A stretch of DNA of 64,000 nucleotides, taken from NCBI RefSeq assembly GCF_009017415.1, contig NC_092409.1, forward strand, positions 2,108,001-2,172,000, read 5' to 3'. The stretch's first letter is position 1; each line of letters starts with the position of its first letter. Below, piece after piece: positions 1-14,285 of this stretch. The notes beneath the pieces were generated by a model, which was given only the letters and a program-made list of their open reading frames with translations, was not told the origin of the DNA and ran no database searches. A program made the translations under genes and the position numbers. The stretch is from Aspergillus flavus. Taxonomy: Eukaryota > Ascomycota > Eurotiomycetes > Eurotiales > Aspergillaceae.

Positions 1-429
1 AAGCTTTTATTAAATTTTATATTTTAGCTAAAATAAAAAATTATTAATAACAAATTTTATTTAGTAGTTTTAAATAATCTAGATAATATATTTTTTGAAC
101 TATTAAATAGATCTCTATCTATAATATTTAATTAAAAAGTTAGTTAAAAATAAAATAGTAAAACTTTAAGCTTTATTATAAATTTATATCTATTTAATAT
201 ATAGAATAAGTTATATTAGATTTTAATTTTAAAAAATTATAAAGTCTATTAATTAACTAATCAATAAAGCTATTTCTATTTATATTAATAATAATAAAAT
301 AATTTTTATAATATTATATATTAATTATATATATATTATTACAGCACTATCTACTATTATATGTATTGATTAATTATTCTATTTAATTATTTATTAGCTA
401 ATTTTTTTATTAATTAATTATAGTTACTA

Positions 430-600
430 ACTATATAGATAAATATAGAATATAAGTTCCTAATTAAAGATAAAAATTCTTGAATTCTTAATAATTCTAT
501 AGATAACGAAAGGCTTTTTATATTAATCTAAATTATATGGTTATACATAAGGAGTTTTTATTCTAATAAAAAAATTTAAAATAACTATATATTTTTTTAA
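430..600 (+). repeat. Dispersed repeat R3, copy 1
   Basis: This segment shares an interrupted, same-strand match with 4,610-4,790. Both copies hold the order AATAATTCTATA, then AAATTATATRGTTATA, then AAGGAGT/AAAGTCT followed by TTATT/TTTTAATA. Differences are mostly of the RIP type. Similarity may continue weakly downstream. The element class is unknown. Confidence 0.5.
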
Positions 601-3600
601 TAGTATAATTTAGATTTTAGAAATTTTTTAAAAAAATAATATTTTTAATCTTTATAATATTTTAAATCTATTAATAGATTTTAATTTTTTTAGCTAGCTA
701 TTTAAATTATGCTTTTATAAATAGTTTAATTAATAGATTTATAAATCTAGTATATTAAAATTTTAATATATTTAAAATAGATATAATAATATATTTAGTT
801 TTATATATGAATAAATTTACTATAGATTAAATTTTCAATAACTATAAAATTAGATTATTAGCAAATATAAAAATATATTTAATAATTAATTTTTATATAT
901 TAAAATATTAATATAATTAAAAGTTTTATTAAAATATATAAAAAAAATTCTATTATTAAAAATAAAATATAAAAAATAAATTAACTATAATAAATAATTT
1001 AATAAATTATTTATAAAATAATATATATATTTTTATAATTTTTTAATTATAAATATTATTTTAAATTTAATTTATAATATTAAATATATTAATAATTTAA
1101 ATAAAATTTAATAACATTATTTAATCTATAAATTAATTTTTATATTAATCTTAATAATTTTAATATTTATTATTATTAAAATAAATAATATTTTATATAA
1201 ATTAAACTTAAAAATAATTATTATATACTTTACATTAATTTTAATATAAAATTTTTTTATTTTATATAATCTTTATTTTAAAATAATAATTAATTATATT
1301 AATATTTATTATATAAAATAAACTATTAAACTATAATTTTATCTTTTAATATAAATATTAAGACTAGTTATTATAATATTATTTATATATTTTTATAGAA
1401 TAAAAACTAATTATTATAAATTAATAATAGAGTTTAAAATACTATAATCTTATAGATTATTTAAAATTATAAAAAAATAGATATAGTTTATAAATCTAAT
1501 TTAATTTATTATTAAAATCTATAGACTATTAAATATAAATTATTTTTTTATCTAAATATTTTTGTTATAAAAAAGAAAATTTTATATTTATTTATATATA
1601 CTTATAATTAAATTATATAATATAAATAAAAAATAGATATATAGTAATAATCTTTATTATAAATAAAAAGATTATAAAAAATTTAATTTTAGAAATTTAA
1701 AAAAAACTTTTTATTATGTATTATATTTTATAGTAATAAATCTTATTATTAATATTAATTTTTATTTTAAATATTTAACATTTTTTTATAATTATATATT
1801 TTTTTAAAAATTTAATAAATTTTTATATACTATATTTAATATAATTATTATATTTTTTTTATAATTTATTATTATTTAGTTATTTTTAGTAGAATAATTA
1901 TTTTCTAGAAAAAAATAATTTAATAATATTAAAATAACTTTTTTTATAAATAATATAGATAAAAATAGATTATATTAATTTAATTATAATTTCGTAGTAT
2001 TATTTAAATATTGTATTAATAAAATTAAATATATAATTTTCTAGTTAATATATTATTTTAATATTATAATTAATATAAATTATTAAAATTAAAAATTTTA
2101 TAATAATTAATTAATTAAATATTTAAAACTATTAATTAACTCGATTAGTTAATTTATTATTAAATATATTAGATTTAAATTTATTTTATTAAAATTCTAA
2201 ATTAAAAATATAATAAATAATAATTTTATTTATTTATTATAATTATTATTTAAACTATTAAAAAATTTGGAATTTGATTTTTTATTAATAATAATATTCT
2301 ATATTTATTTATATAATTTATTTTAAAAATATAAATAATATACTATTTACTAAAATTTATATAACTAAAAAATATAGTTTATATAGTTTATAAATTAAAT
2401 TTTATAATATTTATAAATAATTATAATTTAATTAAAATAGTAATCTAATAAAATAATCTAAGAATTTTAAATAATTTTAAATTAGATTATTTATTAATAG
2501 TTATATTTTTAATTAAGAAAATATTTTTAATAAAAATAATTGATTTTATAATTTTTATTTATAGATTTTTTTATATTTATTAGTTTATTTATAAAAATTA
2601 TATATATTTTAATTATAATTAAAATATTTAATTATATTATTTTATTTATATATATATAGTATCATTATTTTTTATATAATCTTTTTTTTAAATTATATTT
2701 TAAGATTATTATGTATAAATATATAAATATTATTAGAATAAAATAATTTAATATTATAATCTATATTATATTTAATTGCTTGAAAGCTTTTAATTATTCT
2801 AATTATTTTTTATTTATATTTTAAAAAATATATAGTTATATAATAAAAAATATTAATAGATTTTTTTATATTTTCATCTTTTTTTATATTAATAAAGATT
2901 TATTATTTACGTTTTATAACTAATAATATATATTATCTATTAATATATTTAATTGTATTAATTTACTTATATAATATATAAATATATTTTAATATTAATA
3001 TTTTTAACTATTTTAAATAAATATATATAATTTTTTTTTAAAAAATATATAAAATAATAATATTAAATAATAAAATTAATTTAATTCTTATTCAATATTT
3101 TAATAATTTAAATTTAAAATATATATTTATTTTTATTAATTTAAAACTATTATTTTATAATACTTATAATTAATTTAATGAATATAATATCTATAATTTT
3201 ATTATTATATTTATTATATTATTTTAATTTAATATATCTAATATATTTAATTAATTTTATATTAAATTTTTATTTTTAATAATAATATTTTTTTTAAATA
3301 AAAATTTAATATTTAATTTTTTATATATTATTTTTATAATATTAAACAAATTATTTCTAATTTTAAATATATATACTATATTTATTTATATTAAATAATA
3401 TTTATTAAAAAATAATTTAAAAAATAATTTAATATTTTTTTAAAAATTAAATATATAATATAATTTATAGTAGTTTATATATTATATAAATAAAATAATT
3501 TATTATTTTAAAAATTAATAATTTAAATATTTAAATTAAATTGAAAAGAATTTTGATATTTTTTACAGTTAAACTATAATTTTTTATAGATTTGATTATA

Positions 3601-4609
3601 TAAATAAAATTATTAATTTTTATAAAAATAGTAATATTAAGCTTATTCTTTAATTTTTTTTAATTTTATATCTTATTTTATATTTTTATATTTTTTTTAA
3701 ATAAAATTATTAATATTAATTTTAAAATAATTAATTTTATTATAATATTTATAAAAAAAATAAAATCTTTTTAAAAATCTTTTTTTATTTTTTTTATTTT
3801 TCTTTTTTTATATAAATTAGTTATTTATTTTAATTTTAATAATATTAATTTAGAAAATATTAGATTTTATTTTTATTTTTTTTTATAAAAATTTATATTA
3901 CTTTATTAAAAATAGTTATTTTTTTATTATAATAACTATTAAAATATAAAATAAAAAATAAATTTTAAATTTTTCTTTAAATTATATAGATTAAATTATA
4001 TTTTTAAAAATTTAAATAAAATTTTTCTTTTAATAACTTTATATTAAATCGCCTATACTATTAATAAATAATTAATATTAATTATTTTTTATTAAATTTT
4101 TTTATTTTAGTTTCTTTTAATTTTATTATTTTTTATTTTTAATATTTTTTTTAAAAAAAAATAAAAAAATTTATTTTTCTATAATTATAATAAAGAATTA
4201 AATTATATATACTATAGATTAACTAAATCTTAATTTTATAGATTTAATATTACTAGAAATTTTAAAATATAAATATTTTTTTAGAATAATTTTTTATATA
4301 TTATAAAATTTAAAATAGATAATAATCTTTTTTAACTAAATCTAATAAATATCAATATCTATTAATAGAGATAATTTTAAAATATTTATTATTTAATTTA
4401 TTATATATTATAGTATAAATATATTATATTAAATAATATAATTTTTTAATAATTATATTAAAAATTTAAATAAAATTATTTAAAGATAAATAATAATTTT
4501 AAATTTTAAAGAATAATAAATATATTACAAATATATTATAAAAGAACTATTATTAAAATTTTAGATAATTTTCAAAAAAACTAAAATAGATAATTAATAA
4601 TTTAAAAAC

Positions 4610-4790
4610 TAAATCTCTAGATTTATAATCTATAGATAAATAAAAAATATTAATTTTTTAATTAAAAATAAAAACTTTTAAATTTTTAATAATTCTATAA
4701 ATAAAAAAAGATTTTTTCTATTAGTTTAAATTATATAGTTATAAATAAAAAGTCTTCATTTTAATAAAAGATTTTAAATTATTATATTAA
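4610..4790 (+). repeat. Dispersed repeat R3, copy 2
   Basis: Direct-orientation partner of the segment at 430-600, recognised by the same ordered blocks. It is more AT-rich than copy 1, as expected if it suffered more RIP. Class unknown. Confidence 0.5.
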
Positions 4791-5424
4791 ATTAAAAAGA
4801 TTATATATATAATATAACTTTTATAATAATCAATTAATATATAAAAATTACAAAGTATTTATCTATAATTAAAACTATACCTATAAAAAATTAATTAATA
4901 GATTTTTAAATAAAATTATTTATGAAATTAAAACTTTAAAAAATCTAATAATTAATAAAAATGTATTTTTTATTCATATATATTAAATATAATTTTATTA
5001 AAATTTATAATAAAAGATCATTTAAATATTATTTTCTGTTTATAAATAAATAAAATACTAAAATTAAATATTTAAAATATATCTATAAATATATATAAAT
5101 TACTAATACAATAATGGAATTATTTTAATTATTTATTATAAAATTTATTTATATTAATACTAAAAATATATTTATAAAATATTTTTTTTTATAATTTAAT
5201 AGAATATAAAATTAGTAGTTTCTAGATTTAAAATTATTAAATTAATAACATTAAATATATTAATAAAATTATAGTTAAAAAATTTAATTAATATCTAGAT
5301 CAAATTAAAAAAAATTTAAAAAAAACAGTAGAATAATAAATAAAAAAATACAATAAATACTATAAAATTATATAATTATATATAAAATAAAAAGTTCTAT
5401 TATTAATAAAAAATATTAAATTAT

Positions 5425-5776
5425 AATAATTAATAAAATATTTTTGATATTTTTTTCTAATTTATATAAATTTTTATAATTTAATTATTTTTTTTATTTA
5501 ATAAAATATTATAATTTTTAATAGTATATTTAATAAATAAATTTTTTTTTATTTTTTATATATTACTATTAAAGCTATACTATTAATATATAAAAATAAA
5601 AATAAAAAAAATTAATTAATTAATATTAATAATTAAAAAAATAAAAAATAAAAAAAAATTTATTTATTAAATATACTATTAAAAATTATAATATTTTATT
5701 AAATAAAAAAAATAATTAAATTATAAAAATTAATATAAATTAGAAAAGAATACCAAAAATATTTTATTAATTATTA
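5425..5776. repeat. Long near-perfect inverted repeat (fold-back), arms about 135 bp
   Basis: The left arm (5,425-5,559) is almost exactly the reverse complement of the right arm (5,641-5,776). Only a handful of mismatches are visible, for example in the ..TTTTTGATATTTTT.. / ..TACCAAAAA.. segment. A spacer of about 81 bp separates the arms. Both arms share long specific runs such as ATAATATTTTATTAAATA, so this is not just low-complexity AT matching. It could be a fold-back element or two fragments of one repeat inserted head to head. Confidence 0.75.
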
Positions 5777-6889
5777 AAAAAATATAATCTTTTTTTTATA
5801 GAATTTTAATATATTTTTAAATAATATTTTAGTATTATTATTTTTTATACAATAAATTTCAAATTAAATAAAAATACTCTAAATTATTATATCTATATTA
5901 TTAATAAGAATATTTATATAGAAAAATAAAATAATTTTACTATATAAAAAAAATAAAAAAAAATTTAAAAATATAATATAAAATATCTACTAGTAGATAT
6001 TAAATAAATAAATAAAAAAATAAATAAATTATTGTAAATTTTTTAATTTTTCAGATTATTTTTAAAAAAAGATTCTATATTATTAAATTTCTTTTAAATA
6101 TTTATTAAATAAAATAAATTATAGTTTATATTTTATAATATTAATAAATATAAATAGATCTTATTTAATTTCTTAAAATAATTAATAATTTTTTAATATA
6201 TTTAATTAAATTATCTATAGCTTTATAATTTTGTAATTTAATAATAAAATCTATAAATAAATAATTTTAATCTATATAAATTTTAATAATAATAATAAAT
6301 AAAGCTTTTTAAAATATATATATTATATATAGAATTATTTAATATTTTAAAATATATATTATAAAAGTCTTTTAATATTAATAAATAATATTTAATATAA
6401 TATTTATAAATTATTTATAAATTATTAATATTATTCTATTCTATTATATTTAGAACTAAATTACTATTTATTAAAAAAAATTAAAAAATATTAAAAATAA
6501 TTTTTTTTAAAAAAATAATATTAAAAATCTTAAAAAAATAATAGAAACTATAATAGTAATAAAAATAATTATTAAAAAAATTATTAAAATCTTTATAAAA
6601 AAATAAAAATAATATATTTTAAATTACTAGAATTCGCTAGAATATATTTCTATTTAAAAAATATTTATTTTTTAAAAAAATCTAATAACATAAAAAATAA
6701 ATAAATATAAATAAAGATATAAAAAATTAATAAATATATTAATTTCTTTTATAAAAATATATTAATAGGTTTTTAAAAAATAAAAATATTTAAAAATAAA
6801 TATTTATAAAATTTTACTAGATTAGTTAGATTTTTTTTATTTTTTAAAAGATTTTTATAGCTTTATAAATAGTATTATATTTAACTATT

Positions 6890-8090
6890 ACCAAAATAAT
6901 AGAAATACTATTAATTTATAATTTTAATAATATTTTTATAAAAAAAACTAAGTTTATCATACTATCTATATTTTTAAAATAATTTAAAAAATATATATAA
7001 TTATAAGAAATATTATAACTTATAGAAATAAAAAATTTTATAATATTATTTTAAAAATATTCTATTAATATTTTAACTATTTAAAATTATTATAAAATAA
7101 TATATTAGATTTTTATATTATATAGTCTCTTAAAATAAAATATAAAATATTTTAAAATTTAAATATAAATTAAAATAATTTATTTTTTTAAAAAATAATT
7201 ATATTCTATATAAATAAATTATTAATAATTTATTAATTTATATAATATATATATATATATCTATATTAAAATTATATAAAAAATTTTAATTTTCAAGTAA
7301 TTTATTTTATTATACTCGATAAAAAACTATTATATAATTTTAAATAATCTTTAATTTATTAATACTATATTTTTAAAGTCTATTAATTAACCGCGCTTTA
7401 TAAATCTATTATCTATAAATAAAAATATATTAATAGAGCGCTTATGTATTTTAAATTATTTTTAAAATAATAAAAATATTATTAATTTATAATTCTAGTA
7501 GTATTTTTATAAAAAAAATTAAATTTACTATATTATCTATATATTTAAAATAATTTAAAGAACTAAATATAGCCATAAAAAATATTATAATTTATAAAAA
7601 TCAAAAATCTTATAATACTATTTTAAAAATATTCTATTAATATTTTAATTATTTAAAATTATTAAAAAATAATGTACTTGATTTTTATAATTTTATTATA
7701 AAATATTTTTAATAAGATATATTTTTTTATTATATAATCTATTAAAATAAAATATTAAATATCTTAAAACTTAAATATAAATTAATATAATATATTTCTT
7801 TAAAAAAAGATAGTTATAATAATAATTATTTTAAATAATTAGATTCTATATAAATAAACTATTAATAGATTATTAATTTATATAATATATAAATATATTC
7901 ATATTATAATTATATAAAAAATTCTAATTTCTAAATAATTTATTTTATTATACTAGATAGAGAAATTAGTATATAATTTTAAATAATCTTAAGTCTTCCA
8001 GTACTATATCTTTAGAGTCTATTAATTAATTATACTCTATAGATCTATTATTTATAGATAGTATTATACTAGTAGAGTGCTTATAACTTT
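6890..8090 (+). repeat. Two tandem copies of an approximately 600-bp repeat (R2)
   Basis: Unit 1 (about 6,890-7,450) and unit 2 (about 7,451-8,090) follow the same order of landmarks. These are AATTTATAATTxTARTARTATTTTTATAAAAAAA, ATTCTATTAATATTTTAA, TTCTATATAAATAAA, then a TATATAATATATA run, and finally a GCGCTTAT/GTGCTTAT end. Differences are substitutions plus a roughly 60-bp extra stretch in unit 2. A partial third copy lies at 16,345-16,620. No coding potential was recognised. Confidence 0.7.
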
Positions 8091-8109
8091 ACTACTAGTA
8101 ATATTATGA

Positions 8110-8395
8110 ATAGACTTTTTTTAAAAAAAGAACTATTATTATTTTTAGAAATGATTTTTTAACAAAAATTATTATTTTATTTAAAAAAATATAATAAATT
8201 ATAAAAATAAATATCTTTTTATAATTTTTTATAAATTAAATAATTCCATTAAATTTATTTTTACTAGCTATTAAATAGTAGAATTTTTTTAAAAAATATA
8301 AATATTAATTAATCTATTCTAAATAATAATATAATTATAAATATTAATAAAAAATTATAAAAAAATAGTAATATATATTTTATATTATTTAGACT
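8110..8395 (+). repeat. Direct flanking repeat, left copy (possible LTR)
   Basis: About 290 bp, similar in the same orientation to 9,865-10,170. The best shared block is ATTAATAAAAAATTATAAAA followed by AATAGTAATATATATTTTAT. The two copies flank repeat R1 copy A, giving an LTR-internal-LTR-like unit of only about 2.1 kb. The LTR interpretation is an inference: clear TG..CA ends and a target duplication are not visible after the mutation load. Confidence 0.4.
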
Positions 8396-8424
8396 AATAT
8401 TTTATTTTTTTTATTCAAAATAAA

Positions 8425-9850
8425 ATTAAGGCATTAATATATTGATTATTCTTGATTTCTATTTAATAATTATTGGCTGGCTTTTTATTAATTAAGTAGA
8501 GTTATCTATTAAGATTAACTAGATAAGATTTAATAAATTCTAGATTTTAATAAATACTAGAATTAAAATATAATAATATTCTATTATTAATAATAGATAT
8601 AGAGTAATATACTAAATAAAAAAATAAATAGAATATAATAAATAGAAATAAAAATAATAAAATAAAAGATATATATTAATATTAATTAATTATTAAATTT
8701 TTTATATTAATCTTTATATTTTTTAAATTTTTTTATAGTTTATTAAATTTATATTTTTTTATTTTAGTTAACTATATTTTAAAATTAATTTTTATATTAT
8801 ATAGTAATTTTTAAATAAAATTTAATATTTTTATTTAAAAAATTGCTAATTATATAGTATTAATTTATTTTAATTAAATTAAAAGATTTAGAGCTAGATA
8901 TATATTTTTATATAAATTAGTATTAAAATAGTTAAAGTATTTATTAAATTAATAGAATTTTATAAATTAATATAGACTAAAGAAATTAATGTATATTATA
9001 ATATTTTATAAAATAGATTTTTAATACTATTATTATTATTTTAATATTTTTAATTAATATTAAATAAATAAATAATAATAAATTAATATAATTTATAGAT
9101 ATAATAATAATAATAATAAATAAATTATATAAATCTAGAGATATTTAATATAGTTAAAAACAATAATTATAATATAGAAAATAGATAAAAAAAATTAATA
9201 ATAGTACTAGAGTAATAATTAAAATAAATATTAAAATTTATATTTAATTAATAGTAGCAAATATTAATAATTATTTTAAATTAATAATAGAGATTATTAA
9301 TAACTATATTATTATAAAAAAATCTAGAGTTAATATTAATATATTAAAAAACTATATAATAATAGTAAAAATTAATTATAAAATAGAAATTAAAATAGTA
9401 AATAGTAAAATTATAGTGAGATATTATGTAAAAAAATTAAAATTTATTAAAATTATTAAACTTATATTATAAATAGATATTAATTATTTCTATAGTTTAA
9501 TTATTATAAATTAAATATTTTTACTATTAAATAAAATTAAACTATAAATTAATAGTTAATAGTAAAAAATAAATAAATATTATTTTAATAATATTTTTAT
9601 TAAATAATAAATTATTTATTTTAAAATTTAAAAAATTTTATATTAAAATATTTTTAGTATCTATATTTATTAAATATAAATAAAATATAGTTAAGTATTT
9701 TTTAAAAATATATAATATTTATAATATTTTATTAATTAATAATATTTATTTTTTATTATAATAATTAAATAATTTTAAAATAGTTTATTTAATTAAATAT
9801 TATTATTAATATTAAAATTATAAAAATAATAGTTTATTACTATTAATAAT
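8425..9850 (+). repeat. Dispersed repeat R1, copy A (unclassified element body)
   Basis: This copy matches 13,005-14,285 over more than 1 kb in the same orientation, and its first 130 bp also match 22,040-22,170. The shared start reads TTGATTTCTATYTAATAATT then ATTGRCTRGCTTT and AGAGTTATCTAY. A stretch around 9,190-9,470 stays open in one plus-strand frame if RIP-type stops are ignored, and could be a decayed gag-like ORF. I could not identify a family. Confidence 0.6.
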
Positions 9851-9864
9851 ATTATTAATTAATT

Positions 9865-10170
9865 TTTTTTAGTAAGAATAATACTATTGTTTTTAAAAAT
9901 AATCTTTAATAGAGAATTTATTATTTTACTATTAAAAATAATTATAGTTTTATTTATAGAAATATAATAGATTATAAAAATAATAGTTTTTTTATTATTT
10001 TCAATAAATTTAATAGTTTTATTAAACTTATTTTTATTCATTATTAAATAATAAAATTTTTTAAAAAATATTAATACTAAACTATTATAAATTATAATAT
10101 AGCTATAGATATTAATAAAAAATTATAAAAACAATAGTAATATATATTTTATATTATTTTAAAAAACTTT
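9865..10170 (+). repeat. Direct flanking repeat, right copy (possible LTR)
   Basis: Partner of 8,110-8,395, in direct orientation downstream of R1 copy A. See that entry for the shared block. It could be the second LTR of a short non-autonomous element or an independent repeat copy. Confidence 0.4.
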
Positions 10171-10899
10171 TAAGAAAAATATTTATTTTATTATTTAAAT
10201 AAAAATAATTAATATAGACACTAGTATATAATATTAAATTTTTAAATAATAGAAAAATAATATAATTTGTATAAAAATAATGATATTTAATATATTTATA
10301 ATAAAGAATATTTACTATTAGTTTATAATAATATAATATATATATAGATTTATAATTTTTATTATTAAAATTAATTTTATTTTTATTATTATAAATAATA
10401 TTTATATATATAAAATTAAAAATGTATATAATGATTTTATTTATAATAAAAAGATTATATAACTTTACTTCTATTAATAATAATTATAATAAATGGAGAA
10501 AAGACTTATTTTTATTAAAATATAAAAAATATTTTTTTAATTAAATTTAATAAAAAAAAGTTTTTTTTAAAAAAAAATAATTAATATTACTATAGATAAT
10601 TAATTTTATAGTTTTTTTAATATAATAGAAATTATAGTAAAAAGATTAAAAATATTATAAAAATAGTTATTTAATAATTAATTACTATATTCATAAATTA
10701 TAGAAAAGTTTAGATATTTATAATTAAAAAAATTAATAGAAATATTAATCTAAAAAATATATTAATAAAAAAAGATAAATAAAAAATAAAAAAAAGAGAT
10801 TATAATAAATAGTAATAATAGTTAATTATAGATTTAATAATAAAAACTTTAGTAATATTACTATTAATAATAATAATCTATAGATAATATAGTACCGCG

Positions 10900-11605
10900 G
10901 TAGTTTATATTATATGATATTATTTAATAATATTATTTACATATAATCTATTAATAATACAAAATTTTAATTATAAAATCTGGTAAATATAAATATAATA
11001 GAAATAATATTATATAATTATATTTTTATATAGTAATATAGTTTAATACTATTAGATTTAAAAGTATTTAATTATTAAATAAAAAAGAATATAATTATAG
11101 CTATAATATACTACTTTAAAGAATAGCTTTTTAAAATAAAAGAATCTTATAGATTTACTAAGAATCTATTAGATTTTATCTATATATAAAGATTATAGTT
11201 ATTTTTAAGATCTATAGAAGATTAGTAACTCTTTATCTCTTATAGTATACTGCTACTTACAATCTCAATATTATTTAATGATATTATTTATATATAATCT
11301 ATTAAATAATATAGAATATTAAATATTTAATTTAATAAATATAAAGCTATTTTATTATAACAAAATATTATTATATAACTATATTTCTATATAATAAAAT
11401 AGTCTAATATTATTGAAATTTAAAATATTTAATTATTAAATTAAAAAGAATATAATTATAATTATAATATATTACAATACAAAATAATTATTTAAATAGA
11501 ACAATCTTATAGATCTACTAGAGATTTACTAGATTCTATATATATATATATATATAGATTATAGCGATTCTCTATCTTTTATAGTGTACTACTACTTGTA
11601 ATCTT
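10900..11605 (+). repeat. Two tandem copies of an approximately 350-bp repeat
   Basis: Unit 1 (about 10,900-11,265) and unit 2 (about 11,270-11,605) share the ordered landmarks GATATTATTTA, ATATAATCTATTAA, AAAGAATATAATTATA, AATCTTATAGATYTACTA and TCTYTTATAGTRTACTRCTACTT. Both units end in AATCT. The many differences are mostly C/T or G/A, consistent with RIP acting on a tandem duplication. No coding function was recognised. Confidence 0.7.
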
Positions 11606-13004
11606 ATATTTATATAAAATTAAATCAAAAAAATATAAAAATAGACAAAAATAATCTAGTCCTTATTATACTCTAGAATCTAGATATTAATTATAAAAAT
11701 TTAAAAAATAAATAAAAATAATATACCTAGATATAATTAATTTAGAAATTAATAAAAAAATATATAGAATATATTTAAATATTAAAAAATTAAAAAATTT
11801 ATTTTTATAATAGTTTATATAATAGTAAAATTTTAAATTATTTATTAAAATATTTTAAATATTATAATTATTTATAATACAAAAAAACTATTAACATATA
11901 TAATATATAATATTTTTATAATAAATATATTAATATTTTATTTTAATATTAAATAAAATTATAAATTTTAATTAATTATAGAAATATAAAACTTTATTAT
12001 TACTATATTATAAGATAATTATATTTATATATATATTAACTATATATTCTTTATATAGAACTATTTAAAACTAAAATATATTTAAATACTATTTTAATTA
12101 TAAAAAATTATAGTTTTAATATAATTTTTAATAAAAAAAATATTATTCTTTATATATAATAAATAAATAGAGTTTTTTAATACTATTAATAAAATATTTT
12201 TCTAATTAAATAAAATAGTAAAGTTAATACTAGATTAACTATAGTTAATTTAATTTACTATTCATTACATATAATAAAAATTCTATTAATCTAGCTATAA
12301 TCTAGTAGTTAAATATAAGTTTATAACTGATCCTATTAAGCTAACCTACTCTAGCTATTTACCAGTCTAATTATAATAGAGAATTTACTATATGAAATAA
12401 ATTATTAATTAAATAAAAAAATAAAAAATAAAAAATAAAGCTCTATTATTAATTAGATAATAGAATAAATACAAAAAATTTCATTTTTATTTTTTTATTT
12501 TTAGTAGTGTTTAAATAGATTAAAAATTCTTTTTTCTTATAAAGTTCTTTCTTTTAAAATCCTAATTAAATAGTTAATAAATTCTTTTATTAAAAAAAGT
12601 GTTAAAAAATTAAAATATTAATTTTTTCTTAAATTAATTTAGAATTATAAAGAGAGCTAAGGTATATATAGATAGAGTAGAGATTAGAAAACCTGAGAGT
12701 TTTATATATTCTATAAGCCAATTCTATATCAGCTCCATGACAATAACTTAAGTTTCATTTAAATTTATATTAAATTTAAATTCTATGACTAAATTCTATT
12801 TCTATAAATAGAATTTATATTAAATTTAAAATCTATATAAATTTCATATTAAATAATATTGATATAATTTAAATTTATACTAAATTTAAATGGAATATTT
12901 AAAAAGATTATAGATTAAATTTATTTTATATAAAATTTAAATCTAACAGTTATATACTATATGTCTAAAAAAGTTAGATTAAAAGCTTTTTATAAAATTA
13001 ATAT

Positions 13005-14285
13005 TATGGTATTGATGTATTGATTGTTATATATTTATTGATTTCTATCTAATAATTATTGACTAGCTTTTTATTAGCTAACTAGAGTTATCTACTAAAA
13101 TTAACTATATAGAATTAAATAAATATCAAGATTAAAAATAATAATATTCTATTATCAATAATAGATATAAAGTAATATATTAAATAAAATAATAAATAGA
13201 ATATAATAAATAGAAATAGATATAGTAAAGTAAAAGATATAGAATACTAAATAAAATAATAAATAAAATATAATAAATGAAAATAGATATAATAAAGTAA
13301 AAGATATATATTAATATTAATTAATTATATAACTTTTTAAATTAATTTTTATATTTTTTAAATTTTTTTATAATTTATTAAGCTTATATTTTTTTATTGT
13401 ATTTAATTATATTTTAAAAATTATTTGTTATATTATATAATAATTTTTTAATAGAATTTTATATTTTTAATAATTAATTATATACTATTAATTTAATTAA
13501 ATTAAATTAAAAAATATATTAAAAGTAAATATATATTTTTATATAAATTAATATTAAAGAAATTAAAATATTTATTAAATTAATAGAATATTATAAATTA
13601 AAATTATTTAACAAGATTAATATATATTATAATATTATATAAAATAGATTTTTAGTACTATTATTATTATTTTATTTTTTTTAATTAATATTAAATAAAT
13701 AAATAATAATAAAGTAATAGAACCTATAAATATAATAATAATAATAATAAATAATCTATATTAATTAAAAATATTTAATATAATTAAAAATAGTAATTAT
13801 AATATAAAAAATAAATAGAAAAAATTAATTAATAATATTAAAATAATAACTAACATAAATATTAAAAGTTATATTTAAATAATAATAAAAATTAATTATA
13901 AAATAAAAATTAAAATACTAAATAGTAAAATTATAAAAAAATATTATATAAAAAAATAGAAATTTATAAAGACTATAAAAATTATATTATAAATAAATAA
14001 TAAATAATAAATAAATATTATTTTAATAATATTTTTATTTAATAATAAATTATATATTTTAAAATTAAAATGATTTTATAGTAAAATATTTTTAATATTT
14101 ATATTTTTTAAATATAAATATAATATAATTAAATATTTTTTAAAAATATATAATATTTATAATATTTTATTAATTAATAATATTTATTTTTTATTAAAGT
14201 AATTAAATAATGTTAAATAATTTATTTAATTAAATATAATTATTACTACTAAAATTATTAAAATAATAATTTATTTTTATTTTTA
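13005..14285 (+). repeat. Dispersed repeat R1, copy B
   Basis: Direct-orientation relative of copy A (8,425-9,850), following the same order of blocks to about TTTAATTAAATATxATTATTA. It differs from copy A by an internal tandem duplication of a 67-bp unit (13,181-13,247 and 13,248-13,314). It also lacks part of the copy A body. The sequences flanking copy A are not found around copy B. Confidence 0.6.
13181..13314 (+). repeat. 67-bp tandem duplication inside R1 copy B
   Basis: Two adjacent units each begin TAAATAAAATAATAAATARA and continue through ATATAATAAATRRAAATAGA to AAAGTAAAAGATATA. R1 copy A has the unit only once (around 8,605-8,670), so the duplication arose in copy B or its parent. 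Confidence 0.7.

Noticed and set aside
9859..10041. 60-codon ORF on the minus strand in the AT block
   Set aside because: Nearly all Lys, Ile, Asn and Phe, as expected from sequence of about 90% AT. It overlaps a repeat copy and has no homologous open frame in the partner copy.
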